Assembly: GCA_016188575.1 (NCBI GenBank)
Contig: JACPHN010000199.1
Coordinates: 1-23,546 of the forward strand
Reading direction: 5' to 3'
DNA: 23,546 nt
Source: Candidatus Schekmanbacteria bacterium
Lineage (GTDB): Bacteria > CSSED10-310 > JACPHN01
The first letter of the stretch is position 1; each line of letters starts with the position of its first letter. Positions 14,748 to 23,084 of the stretch are shown here, piece after piece. The position numbers and the translations under genes are program-made. A model generated the notes under the pieces. The model did no database searches. It was not told the origin of the DNA and was given only the letters and a program-made list of their open reading frames with translations.

Positions 14748-17700
14748 ATGCGGGATCGCTTGGCAGAGGCGACAGAGGAAACAGGGGACGGACCGTTCAT
14801 AGGGCCCTACCGGTTGACCGAGAAGCTCGGCCGCGGCGGCATGGGCGTCGTGTTCGCCGCGCGCCACCGCGATGGAGGTGAGCTGGTAGCGCTCAAGACC
14901 GTGGAGTCGCCCTCGCCATCGCGCCGCCGCGCGATGCGGCGCGAGGTCCGAGGGCTCGCGAGCCTATGCCATCCGGGCGTGGCCGAGATCGTGGACCACG
15001 GGGTGCACGATGGTGCGCCATGGTATGCCATGAAGCTGATCCGCGGGCGGACGCTGCGGCGGATGTTGCTGGACCATGCGGCACGCCAGTTGCCCGCCGA
15101 TGCTGCGGGAGCCGCCAGCGAGGAAACGGCGCCACTGCCGTCTGCCGGCGCGCGGTCCACCGCCCCAGGGGAACGGCTCGGCCGATTACTGCGGCTCGTC
15201 CACGACCTGTGCGCCCCGCTTTCCTACGTCCACGGCGAGGGCTATGCGCACTTCGACCTGAAGCCCGAGAACATCATCGTGGACGACAGGGGCCTGCCGA
15301 TCCTGGTGGATTTCGGGTTGCTATCGCTGGTCGTCGGCTGCGGGAGTCGCGAGCGCCTCGGCGACACGGTGGGGCTCGGCGGCTCGCTGCACTACCTGGC
15401 GCCCGAGCTGATCACCGCCGAGGCCGCAGACGCCCGCGCCGACCTCTACGCACTCGGGGTGATCCTGTACGAGGTCGTCACGGGGAGGCTGCCATTCGCC
15501 GGTGCCACGGAGATGGAGGTCATCGCCCAGCAGGTGCACGCCGAACCGGTAGCGCCGAGCGCGCTCGCACCCTGGCTTCCCGCCGAGCTGGAGGCGCTGA
15601 TCCTGGGGCTATTGCGCAAGAATCCTGCCGAGCGCATCGGCTACGCGGCCGACGTTGCCGAGCGCCTGGGGCATCTCGGCTTCGCGGGGAGCGGCTATGG
15701 ACAGCAGTCGCCGCCGCGCACCCACATTTACCGGGCGCGATTCGCCGGGCGCGAGGCCGCCTTTGATCGACTGACGGACTGGTTGGAGCGGCCGCCGCGC
15801 AGTCGCGCGGCCGTCGCGGTGCTCGTTGCCGGGCCAGCGGGGGTCGGCAAGACGCGGCTGGTTGGCGAGGTGGGGGCCGCCGCGCGACGGCGCGGGGTGC
15901 TCGTGCTGGAGAGCGAATGCTCCGCCCAAGTCCGCCCGCCGCTCGGAGGTCTGGCGCAGCCCCTGATCACGGTCGCGGATTGCCTGGCCGCCGATGGTCG
16001 CGCGAGCGGCGGCAGCGCGGTTGCCGGATGGCTGCGAGTGCTCGCCGAGCAGCTCCCGGAGCTAGCGCAGCAGAGCTGCGTCCAGGCCGCTCCGGCACCG
16101 GCCCGGCTGCCGCCGAGCGAGGCCGCCCTTCGCCGCAATGCGGCCATTACGGACTTGCTGTGCGCCGTCGCTGACCATCGCCAAACCGTGATCATGCTCG
16201 ACGACGCGCAGTGGGCGGACGAGCTGACGCTCTCCTGGTTGCGCTTTTTCGCGCAGACCAGAGCAGGTCGCGAGGAGACACGTGTCCGGGTAATTGCCAC
16301 GTATCGGGCGGAGCGCCGCGGTGAGATCCCCGGCGATCTGAGCTCGCTTGAGGGAGTGGCGACCCTTGTCCTGCGGCCTCTGGAGCTCGCCGACGTGTGC
16401 GCTCTGGTGCGCGATCACCTGGCGTTGCCGGCGGCGCCGCGGCATTTCTGTAGCTTTCTTGCCCGGCTGTCCGGCGGTAATCCGCTGTTCATTTCCGAGT
16501 ATTTGCGCGCCGCGGTCGAGTCGGGGGCGATTCAGCGAGGTGCAAACGGTGTGTGGGAGGTCGACGTGCCCGATTCGGCGGGTGAAGGGGTCGCCAAGTA
16601 TCGCTCGCTATCACTTCCTGCCCACCTGGAGGAGGTCGTCGCGCGCCGCATCGGAGCGCTTGGCGCCGCCGCGCGCCGGCTCGCGGCAGCCGCCGCGGTG
16701 CTCGGCCGGGAGTCTCTGCCCGAGGATCTCACCGAGGTTGCTGCGCTCACCGAAGAGGAGGCGCTGGCTGCCGCAGCCGAGCTCGTACGCCGCTTTGTGT
16801 TGGAAGACGGCGCTGGTGGCGGTCTGCGATTCCCGCACGACAAGCTGCGCGAAACTTCGGGAAACGCACTGGCGGCGAGCGAGCTCGCTATTCTGCATGG
16901 TCGCGCCGCCGCGCTTCTGGAACGTCGCGCGGGTGGCGCGGGGAACGCTGAGGCCGCCCGCCACTGGGAGCTTTCCGGAGACGGCGCCCGCGCCCGCGCC
17001 GGCTACCTCGCCGCGGCACGGTCCGCGCTCCACGACTATTCCGGTGTCGAGGCGGAGCGGTTGTTTCGGGACTATCTGCGCCTCAGCTCTGGCCAGGCGC
17101 CCGATGAATTCCTGGTAGAAGCGCGGGTCGATCTGGCCACGGAGGTGCTGCGCCACGCCGGACGGATCGATGAAGCGCTGGCGTTGCTGGCGCAGGCGGA
17201 GCGCGAGGCGACGGCGCTGGCGAGCCCGCCGCTGCTGCGGCGAGTCCTGCTCGGCCTGGCCAACACGCTCATGCAGGTGAGCCGCCACGCAGACGCCGCT
17301 CCTCGGCTTCGCCGGGTGTTGGCGCTGGCGCGTCGTGACGGCGATGCGATCGGAGAGGCGCGGGCGATCAATAGCCTGGCGATCATCGCCGACGACCGCG
17401 GTCAGACACGGACCGCCCGCAGGCGCTACGAGAAGGCCGCCGCCATGTTCGCGGCGGGCGGAGAGACGCGCCTGAGCGCCGTGGCTCGGCTCAACCTCGC
17501 GCACCTGCTGCAGACCACGGGCCGGCTGGACGAGGCCGAGCGCACCTTCGCGGAACTGGCGAGCGTGCTTAGCCACCTCACCGATCGGCGGCTCATCGGA
17601 GGTTACTGGGTGGATCTCGCCATGCTGCGGCAACTGCAGGGCCGTCTGGATGAGGCCGAGAAAGGGTATCGCCGCGCTCTCGCCATCGCGCGCGAGACCA

Positions 17701-18353
17701 GCAACCGCATCGAAGAGGGAAAGATGCTCGGCAACCTGGGCAGCATAGCGCTGGGCCGCGGCCACCCGGAGGAGGCATTGGCCGCACTGGACGAGGCGTT
17801 GGTCATTCACCGCGCGGTCGGAAATCGGCGCAGCGAGAGCATTGCCACCTTCAACCGGGCGCTGGTCTGCGAGACCCTGGGGATGATTGGTAAGGCCAGA
17901 TCCGGTCTGCGGCGCGCGGCCCACCTGGCCGTCGAGATTGGCGACCGGCGGGTGCGGGGATGGATCACGGCGTCACTGGCGCAATTGGAGCGCCGCGCCG
18001 GAGGCGACGTGGAGGCGGCGAGAGCACTGATCGTGGAGGCGACGGCAGCACTGACGGATACTGCGGACGACGTGGGGTTCGCCCTCGCCGTTGCAGAACG
18101 CGGCCACTGTGAGATCGCTCTCGGCGGCACTGCCCGCGCGGCGCTTGCCGAGGTGCGCGGCGCCGCAGAACGCCTGGGTGTCAGCGGCGCCAGCGAGCTT
18201 GGCAAGGCGCGGGACGCTCTGGACCGCGCCGAGTCGGCGCGGGAACTGGGACAGACGGATCGCCTGCTGCGCGGCGAGTGCCGCGAGGATTATCCTCCGG
18301 CATTGCTCGCGCGCCTGGTCCGAGGGCGACGTGAGAGCACTCGGGTTTCTTGA
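14748..18353 (+). CDS. Ser/Thr protein kinase fused to AAA ATPase and TPR repeats
   Basis: The 1201-residue product is a large cytosolic signalling protein. The kinase domain (about 20-310) shows the Gly-loop GRGGMGVV (28-35), Lys50, Glu66, HFDLKPEN (168-175) and DFG (188-190). The catalytic HRD triad reads H-F-D, so the regulatory Arg is absent while catalytic Asp170 and Asn175 remain. An AAA_16/STAND-type ATPase follows, with Walker A GPAGVGKT (362-369) and Walker B VIMLDDAQWAD (481-491). From about 730 to 1160 are TPR-like helical pairs (LNLAHLLQTTGRLDEAERTF; GNLGSIALGRGHPEEALAAL). Such fusions are common in Myxococcota and cyanobacteria and act as phosphorylation switches with TPR-bound partners. 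ATG 14748 has GAAGG 6 nt upstream. The 3' end faces the SBBP gene with a 59-bp gap. No obvious substrate is encoded adjacent. Confidence 0.92.
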   Translation: MRDRLAEATEETGDGPFIGPYRLTEKLGRGGMGVVFAARHRDGGELVALKTVESPSPSRRRAMRREVRGLASLCHPGVAEIVDHGVHDGAPWYAMKLIRGRTLRRMLLDHAARQLPADAAGAASEETAPLPSAGARSTAPGERLGRLLRLVHDLCAPLSYVHGEGYAHFDLKPENIIVDDRGLPILVDFGLLSLVVGCGSRERLGDTVGLGGSLHYLAPELITAEAADARADLYALGVILYEVVTGRLPFAGATEMEVIAQQVHAEPVAPSALAPWLPAELEALILGLLRKNPAERIGYAADVAERLGHLGFAGSGYGQQSPPRTHIYRARFAGREAAFDRLTDWLERPPRSRAAVAVLVAGPAGVGKTRLVGEVGAAARRRGVLVLESECSAQVRPPLGGLAQPLITVADCLAADGRASGGSAVAGWLRVLAEQLPELAQQSCVQAAPAPARLPPSEAALRRNAAITDLLCAVADHRQTVIMLDDAQWADELTLSWLRFFAQTRAGREETRVRVIATYRAERRGEIPGDLSSLEGVATLVLRPLELADVCALVRDHLALPAAPRHFCSFLARLSGGNPLFISEYLRAAVESGAIQRGANGVWEVDVPDSAGEGVAKYRSLSLPAHLEEVVARRIGALGAAARRLAAAAAVLGRESLPEDLTEVAALTEEEALAAAAELVRRFVLEDGAGGGLRFPHDKLRETSGNALAASELAILHGRAAALLERRAGGAGNAEAARHWELSGDGARARAGYLAAARSALHDYSGVEAERLFRDYLRLSSGQAPDEFLVEARVDLATEVLRHAGRIDEALALLAQAEREATALASPPLLRRVLLGLANTLMQVSRHADAAPRLRRVLALARRDGDAIGEARAINSLAIIADDRGQTRTARRRYEKAAAMFAAGGETRLSAVARLNLAHLLQTTGRLDEAERTFAELASVLSHLTDRRLIGGYWVDLAMLRQLQGRLDEAEKGYRRALAIARETSNRIEEGKMLGNLGSIALGRGHPEEALAALDEALVIHRAVGNRRSESIATFNRALVCETLGMIGKARSGLRRAAHLAVEIGDRRVRGWITASLAQLERRAGGDVEAARALIVEATAALTDTADDVGFALAVAERGHCEIALGGTARAALAEVRGAAERLGVSGASELGKARDALDRAESARELGQTDRLLRGECREDYPPALLARLVRGRRESTRVS

Positions 18354-18412
18354 CTGTGCGCTGGAGCGGAAACGGCAGATCGACTGCGCCGCGCCAGGGA
18401 AGCCGCACGGCT

Positions 18413-20779
18413 TCATGACTCACCGCGCATGCCGCGCAGGCGTCTGCCGAGCACCGCGAGACAGACTGCGGTGGCGATCAGCAGGGTGAACAAGGACCGA
18501 GGTGCAACAGCGGGCACGGCCCCGAGTGGAGTGGAGGTCGGGGTAGGGGCGGCGGTTTGCGTTGGCGTCGGCGTGGCATTGGAGCCGGTAAGATCGCTGG
18601 TCAGCCAGGCGACGAAGGCGTCACCACCGCCTCCACCGAAGCTCGGCTGGGCACCACCCGATGTTCCCGGAAAGCCGCCGGCCGTATCACCGACAAGGTA
18701 GACCTCAGTGCCCACCAGCGCCATCGCCCTGCCAAAATCTGCGGAGCCGCCACCCAGGTACGTGGCCTGGCGAAACGTGGTCAGGTCCGGCAGAAGACGA
18801 GCAATGAAAGCATCGCTATTAGCACCATAGATCTCCTGGACGCCGCCGGCAGTTGCCGGAAAGTCGGTGGAATTCGTCGTGCCGGCGACGAAGACATCGG
18901 TGCCCGTAGCGGCAATCGCGTAGACGTAGTCAGTGCTACCGCCGCCGAGGTAGGTGGCCTGAGAGAGGGAGGTGAGGCCGAGGTTCAGACTCGCGACAAA
19001 CCCGTCGGATTGGCCGCCGGCGGTTGGTTGGGCGCCGCCTGCGCTTGCCGGGAAGTCAGTGGAGGCGGTTTGCCCCGTGACGTAGACGTTGCTGCCTGTT
19101 ACCGCGATCGCCTTGCCCTCGTCGCCCGCGGTCGCTCCGCCGAGGTAGGTGGCCTGGGAAAGGCTCGTGAGGCCCAGGTTGAAGCGCGCGACGAAGGCGT
19201 CCGAATAACCGGCGACGGCTGGTTGTGCGCCGCCCGCCGTGCCCGGCAGGTCCGACCCGGTCGTGAGGCCGGTTACATAGACATCGCTGCCCCGCACTGC
19301 GATCGCCTTGCCATAGTCGCTGGCGCTGCCGCCATAATAGGTGGACTGGGAAAGCGCGGTGAGCTCCGCATTGAACCGGGAGACGAAGGCGTCCCAGCCC
19401 TGAGAGAGTGACTGAGCACCGCCGGCCGTCTGCGGGAAGTCGGTCGACGACGTGTCGCCGCCAACGTACACATCGTTCCCGGCAAGCGCGATGCTCCAGC
19501 CGTACTCATTCCCGCTTCCGCCCAGGTACGTGACCTGCGAAAGCGCGGTCAGGCCGAGATCGAGGCGCGCCACGAAGCCGTCGATGATCCCTCCTCCGAA
19601 ACTCGGCTGCGGGCCGCCAGCGGTTGCCGGAAGGTCCGTGGAGGTCGTGGCGCCCGCAACGTAGATGTCGGTCCCGGATACGGCGAGAGAATACACCAAA
19701 TCTTCGGCGCTTCCCCCGAGGTACGTTGCCTGCGTTAGTGTGGAAAGTCCGAGGTCCAGGCGGGCGATGAAGGCATCGGTATGGCCTGCGCTCGCGTTAC
19801 TGGCCTGTGCACCGCCCGCAGTTCCTGGAAAGTCCAGGGAGTATGTAAAGCCAGCAACGAAGACGTCGCTTGCTGCCACTGCGAGCGCGTAACCGAAGTC
19901 GTCACTCGCCCCACCGAGATAGGTCGCCTGAAGCAGAGGGTCGATCACCACGGGAGAATCCGGCTCATGGCTGCCGAGCTGGAACCCGTAACCCTGTCCC
20001 GCCAGGCGATACCCGACCTCGACCGGAATGCGCTCACCCTCTCGCTCTTGGTACGCCACCGGAGCCGCGAACATCACCTCGCCAGAGCCCGTCGTCGCCA
20101 CCAGTGCTCCGTCCGTGGCGAGCCGAAGTGAAAGCGCCCCTGCGACCTCCATCTGGATCACCTCGGCCGAAGCTCCCGGTGCCAGCACATAGACCTTCTC
20201 GACACTCCTGCCGTGCGCAAGCAGGCTAACCTCCACTCCCGGCCAGACCTGTCCCAGGTTGACACTAGCGTAGGTGGCAACGCGTGGCCGCCAGCGAGCC
20301 GGCTCGCTCCCGATGAACGAGCTGACGTTGGTCGGCGCAGGTTCGTCACCGCGCGGCACTGCGTGCCCTCCGGAGAAGCGCTCTACCAGCGTCCAGCCGG
20401 ATGGCCCTTCTCCCCAACGGCGGGACGCCGGTCCCAGCGATCCCGCGACGGGCTCCGCGCCAGCGGCCTGCAGGCGACCGGGCAGCGAGTAGACGACCTC
20501 GCCCGCCCGCGTTACGAAAACCGGCCCCGCGAAGGTCCGGGCGTAGTACTGCACCGACTCCTCGAGCTGGCCGTCGTTTGCCACGAACGGCAGACCGAGC
20601 TCAGGGAGAGCAGCGCGCACTGCCGGTCGCACGGGATTGGCGATCAGGAGCTCCCGCCCCATCGCCAGGCTGCGCCCGAGAAGCAGGAATGTCATCGCCA
20701 GCGTGAGCAACACACCGAGACAATGCTCAGCGCGAGCTGCTGTGCTCTGCTTCAGAAATACTACGTTCCGTCTGCCCAA
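18413..20779 (-). CDS. SBBP beta-propeller repeat surface protein with C-terminal sorting-like tail
   Basis: The 788-residue product starts with a signal peptide-like segment. An N-terminal domain typical of SBBP proteins (LGLPFVANDGQLEESVQYYA) is followed by seven SBBP repeats of about 63-65 residues. The repeat core is QATYLGG, a D/Y position, then VYVTG.T, S.DFP.TAGGAQ and DAFVARLN. Seven blades fit one closed beta-propeller. After the repeats come a Thr/Pro linker (about 735-752), a VPAVAPRS stretch, a transmembrane helix (about 762-777) and a basic tail (GRRLRGMRG). That layout resembles exosortase-type PEP/IPTL-CTERM anchors. Start TTG 20779 is preferred over ATG 20695 because AGGAG lies about 9 nt upstream and it supplies the basic N-terminus. 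It is probably a cell-surface or envelope protein; ligand unknown. No exosortase is nearby. Confidence 0.85.
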   Translation of the reverse strand: MGRRNVVFLKQSTAARAEHCLGVLLTLAMTFLLLGRSLAMGRELLIANPVRPAVRAALPELGLPFVANDGQLEESVQYYARTFAGPVFVTRAGEVVYSLPGRLQAAGAEPVAGSLGPASRRWGEGPSGWTLVERFSGGHAVPRGDEPAPTNVSSFIGSEPARWRPRVATYASVNLGQVWPGVEVSLLAHGRSVEKVYVLAPGASAEVIQMEVAGALSLRLATDGALVATTGSGEVMFAAPVAYQEREGERIPVEVGYRLAGQGYGFQLGSHEPDSPVVIDPLLQATYLGGASDDFGYALAVAASDVFVAGFTYSLDFPGTAGGAQASNASAGHTDAFIARLDLGLSTLTQATYLGGSAEDLVYSLAVSGTDIYVAGATTSTDLPATAGGPQPSFGGGIIDGFVARLDLGLTALSQVTYLGGSGNEYGWSIALAGNDVYVGGDTSSTDFPQTAGGAQSLSQGWDAFVSRFNAELTALSQSTYYGGSASDYGKAIAVRGSDVYVTGLTTGSDLPGTAGGAQPAVAGYSDAFVARFNLGLTSLSQATYLGGATAGDEGKAIAVTGSNVYVTGQTASTDFPASAGGAQPTAGGQSDGFVASLNLGLTSLSQATYLGGGSTDYVYAIAATGTDVFVAGTTNSTDFPATAGGVQEIYGANSDAFIARLLPDLTTFRQATYLGGGSADFGRAMALVGTEVYLVGDTAGGFPGTSGGAQPSFGGGGGDAFVAWLTSDLTGSNATPTPTQTAAPTPTSTPLGAVPAVAPRSLFTLLIATAVCLAVLGRRLRGMRGES
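18590..19940 (-). repeat. Seven tandem SBBP repeat units (about 190 bp each)
   Basis: Seven tandem coding repeats lie inside the SBBP gene. Each carries a near-identical DNA block encoding SLSQATYLGG (for example around 18950-18970, 19140-19160 and 19335-19355). The middle units, encoding NLGLTSLSQATYLGG twice in a row, are the most alike at DNA level, which points to recent unit duplication or gene conversion. Unit number may vary between strains. Confidence 0.8.
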
Positions 20780-20954
20780 GTCTCCAGCTCCTGCCTACGG
20801 TGTCCTCATCGGGAGCAGGAGGTGGCGAAACCGTGGGCGTTTCTTCAGCGAGCCGTGGGGCGATTCGCATGCGAACGGGGGGAAGCGTGATTCCTGCTGC
20901 CAGTACGCCGGCCACCAGCCAGCATGCCCAGGCGCAGCGCCAATCCATGGTCAT
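20727..20954 (-). CDS. Small putative membrane-anchored protein
   Basis: This 75-residue frame starts at ATG 20954 (or ATG 20948) with GGAG about 9 nt upstream. It opens with a hydrophobic segment (residues 5-25, WRCAWACWLVAGVLAAG) and continues with a Pro/Glu-rich, Ser-ending tail. It overlaps the start of the SBBP gene by 53 bp in another frame, so the two could be translationally linked. I recognise no family. The longer upstream frame runs through the MITE-like element and is unlikely to be translated. It may be chance in this GC-rich sequence. Confidence 0.35.
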   Translation of the reverse strand: MTMDWRCAWACWLVAGVLAAGITLPPVRMRIAPRLAEETPTVSPPPAPDEDTVGRSWRLGQTERSISEAEHSSSR

Positions 20955-21273
20955 CGCCGACACTCCGGCTCCGAACTCCACAGCGATCATCGGGCCGGCA
21001 CCGATGCGTGTCAAGAGGGCCGTGCCGTGTGAATCCACCGCCGGTTCGCCCGCAAGGCGCGAGGAAAGCGCATTGCGAAGACCCCCCATCTCACTTCCCC
21101 CGGCGAGCGGGGGGAGGGGAGCAGGGAGGCGCTGTCGCGCCGACTTCGAACAGGCGATGGATTCAGGGGCCGCTTGACCCGGTCTCGCGCAGCGAGCTTC
21201 GGCCTTCAGGCCGGAGTCAGGCGCCGAACAAGTGCACCTCCCCGTGGCGGCAATCCGGCGGCCAGGAACAGGG
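20955..21273. other. Gene-free gap holding MITE-like copy 2
   Basis: Between the small ORF and the decayed glycosyltransferase gene there are about 320 bp without a supportable gene. The centre is the 140-bp repeat element (21028-21167). I saw no clear promoter or terminator in the remaining flanks. Confidence 0.5.
21028..21167 (+). mobile_element. MITE-like element, copy 2
   Basis: This is a 140-bp relative of 445-584 in the same orientation, aligned end to end without a gap (about 75% identity by eye). The terminal inverted repeats persist: AATCCACCGCCGGTTCG (from 21032) against the reverse complement of the right end agrees at 15 of 17 positions. The inner hairpin (21085-21101 with 21110-21126) keeps 13 Watson-Crick pairs and one G-T pair of 17. 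One arm pair is a compensatory change relative to copy 1 (G507-C538 there, C21090-G21121 here). No target duplication is evident. It sits beside a decayed gene and a palindrome, in the least conserved-looking part of the window. Confidence 0.65.
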
Positions 21274-22299
21274 CTACCCGCTGACCGAGGAGCCGTTCCG
21301 CGGCGAATAATCGCACTCGGAGCGTGGTAGATCCCGTGCACCCGCGGCCAGCCCTGCGGCATCGCTCTGCGGAGCACCTTTTTCCGAGAGCGAACGCCCG
21401 AGGGCAAGACCCCACAAAAGCCAGGCGCCGTACAGCTTCGGATAGCCCAGCAGCGTGATCGGCCCCCCTGCGGTGCCCAGCTTCAAGTAGCTCAGGTCGA
21501 GCCCAATTGGCGCCATGGCCATGCCGAGCAGCAAGCGCGGCGCCAACGCTTCGTCGCTTCGGAGGTCTGCGGCCAGGATCGCGATGGGGATGAGAAGCAG
21601 CGTGTAGTGGTATCCAGCGAGACCGGGCTCAGGATGATTCCCGCCACGGCAAAGGCAGCAAAGAGAAGATCCGCGCGCCGTCGTGCTGTTCCCGAGAGTG
21701 CCTCCCGGCCCAAGCCCGCGCCCGTCAGGTATGGAATCGATCCACGACGAACGGGCCTGCGCCATCGCGCTGCGGAGACTGTCAGGCCCAGGATCGCGGC
21801 AGTGCCCAGCCGCTGCAACCAAGGCTCGAGCTCCGGGGTGGGAACCAGGGCGCTGGATTCCAGCGCGGGTCGGGGACGAGGAGGTGGCGGATCAGACCTC
21901 CTTGTGTCTGAAAGGCGTTGATCGACAGCTCGGGTCTGAGGGAGAAGGACGGGAGAAGCTCGAGCCAGACCTCTCGGGCGCGGATGTGCAGCCACGGCAG
22001 CGAAGGGGCCACGAGTCCGGCGACCGTTACGAACGCCCAGCCCAGGGCGCGCTACCGCCGTTGCACGATCAAGAGCGGCCAGACCAATATGGATGCCGGC
22101 CTAAAGGCCGGCATCCATATTGGTAGAATCGATAGCCTTCGCCGCCCTCCGCGACCAGCCTGGCCGCCGTGTAGCAGGCCACAAAGCCATGGACGGGATG
22201 GTCCATGACAACCGCGGTGTGGATCGAAAGGCGCAGAAGCGGACATAGCGGCACGAGCCAGAGTGCGCAGCGGATCATGCGACCGTCGTCCCGTTTCAT
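21274..22299 (-). pseudogene. Decayed GT87/DUF2029-type membrane glycosyltransferase
   Basis: Three frames on the minus strand carry consecutive pieces of one polytopic protein. The N-terminal piece starts at ATG 22299 (MIRCALWLVPLCPLL, then FVACYTAARLVAEGG, a GT87-like opening) and stops at 22069. A second piece (about 22050-21860) has VWLELLPSFSL and GGLIRHLLVPDPRWNP. After a frameshift near 21845-21865 the third reads ELEPWLQRLGTAAILGL to LSPVSL. After another near 21613-21617 the last reads YHYTLLLIPIAIL to the stop at 21274. The SPVS-YHY-LLLP block is typical of GT87, whose members move polyprenyl-linked mannose or related sugars. Intact proteins are about 400 residues; the segment after YTAARLVAEGG that should hold about 150-200 residues is missing and a 42-bp palindrome lies there. 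The second frameshift looks like loss of one base. Confidence 0.65.
22083..22124. repeat. 42-bp palindrome (20-bp arms, 2-bp centre)
   Basis: The left arm ACCAATATGGATGCCGGCCT (22083-22102) is followed by AA and its exact reverse complement (22105-22124). It lies inside the first fragment of the broken GT87 gene, exactly where homology to the family ends. Unlike the C-run palindromes elsewhere in the window it is AT-containing at its tips and has no terminal repeats matching the MITE-like elements. It could be a REP-type insertion, a scar of a deletion event or a protein-binding site. Confidence 0.85.
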
Positions 22300-22334
22300 C
22301 GTGTGGGCCTGGCTCCCTGCGCCACCCGGCCCAG

Positions 22335-22958
22335 TCAGTCGGCGAGCGCTTTGCGGAAGGCGCGCACGGCTTGAAGCGCGGTCGGCTGCTCGAGGAAGGA
22401 CGTGAGAAGCTCCCCGTCGAGCTGGGGGAAGCAAGCGCTCGATACGCTTCGCTCGTAGCCCTCCGGAGCGAGCACAATGACCTGGATATGTTCATCTTGC
22501 CAGACCCAGAGCTCCCGGATCCCGAGCCGACGGTAGATCTCCAGCTTGTCGAGGCCGCCTGGCGTCCAGGCCACCTCGATGACAAGGTCCGGCACGTCTT
22601 GATGCTGATCGGAGCCGATGATGTGGCACTCGTCGGGTTCGGCGCCGGCCTCCTTGAAGGCCTTCTTCAACGTCCAGGCACCGTACGGCGACAGATCCAG
22701 CCCTCGCTCCATCGCGTACGCCTCGATCAGTCTGCCGATGTACGATTTGATGCGTTCGTGGTCGCGAGACGGTCTCATGAGCTCGAGCGCTCCTTGGAGA
22801 TAGGCCACACGCGGAACCGGTGCCTCACCGCGCAGCGCGAGCATCACCTCGAAATGGGACCAGGGAAGGCCGTGCAGGACGACCCGATGGTCTGCGGTAG
22901 GGACGTGCTCCCCCCGCGCGCCCGCCGTGGCGGCGGGCATGGCTGTTGGAACGGTCAT
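22335..22958 (-). CDS. Uma2 family putative endonuclease (DUF820)
   Basis: The 207-residue product belongs to the Uma2/DUF820 family, which has the PD-(D/E)xK restriction-endonuclease fold and is abundant in cyanobacteria and some high-GC soil bacteria; the biological role is unsettled. The nuclease core is present: a Glu in GALELM (Glu59), PDLVIEV with Asp124 and Glu128, then GGLDKLEIYRRLGIRELWVW with Lys138. The SP-S motif usually after the Glu is replaced by TPGG. Length is normal. ATG 22958 is preferred, with GGAG about 11 nt upstream; GTG 22970 is in frame and possible. It ends 35 bp before the broken GT87 gene. No toxin-antitoxin partner or transposase is adjacent, and it appears intact among decayed sequence. 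Confidence 0.88.
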   Translation of the reverse strand: MTVPTAMPAATAGARGEHVPTADHRVVLHGLPWSHFEVMLALRGEAPVPRVAYLQGALELMRPSRDHERIKSYIGRLIEAYAMERGLDLSPYGAWTLKKAFKEAGAEPDECHIIGSDQHQDVPDLVIEVAWTPGGLDKLEIYRRLGIRELWVWQDEHIQVIVLAPEGYERSVSSACFPQLDGELLTSFLEQPTALQAVRAFRKALAD

Positions 22959-23084
22959 GGTGAGAGACACTCCGTGGCCTTTCGTTCGAGCAGAGGACAG
23001 CTCTTCCGTCAACTTCGCGCCAGAGCGCACGCCCGGCGGGCCACACGCTTTTCCATCTCGCTTCGGCTTGGCCCGCGCCCTTCG

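Noticed and set aside
16611-17924. 437-codon open frame antisense to the kinase-AAA-TPR gene
   Set aside because: It mirrors TPR coding sequence; composition is unlike a folded protein and no motif is visible.
18399-18414. Hairpin GAAGCC-GCAC-GGCTTC between the convergent kinase and SBBP genes
   Set aside because: Only six pairs, no T-run on either strand, and it overlaps the SBBP stop codon; not enough to call a terminator.
18590-19940. Regularly spaced repeats that could be taken for a CRISPR-like array
   Set aside because: Unit length is about 190 bp, all units are in one reading frame and encode SBBP blades; there are no constant short repeats with unique spacers.
445-21167. The two MITE-like copies as ends of one 20.7-kb composite mobile unit
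   Set aside because: They differ at about a quarter of positions, the genes between are typical chromosomal functions, and no integrase or transposase is present.
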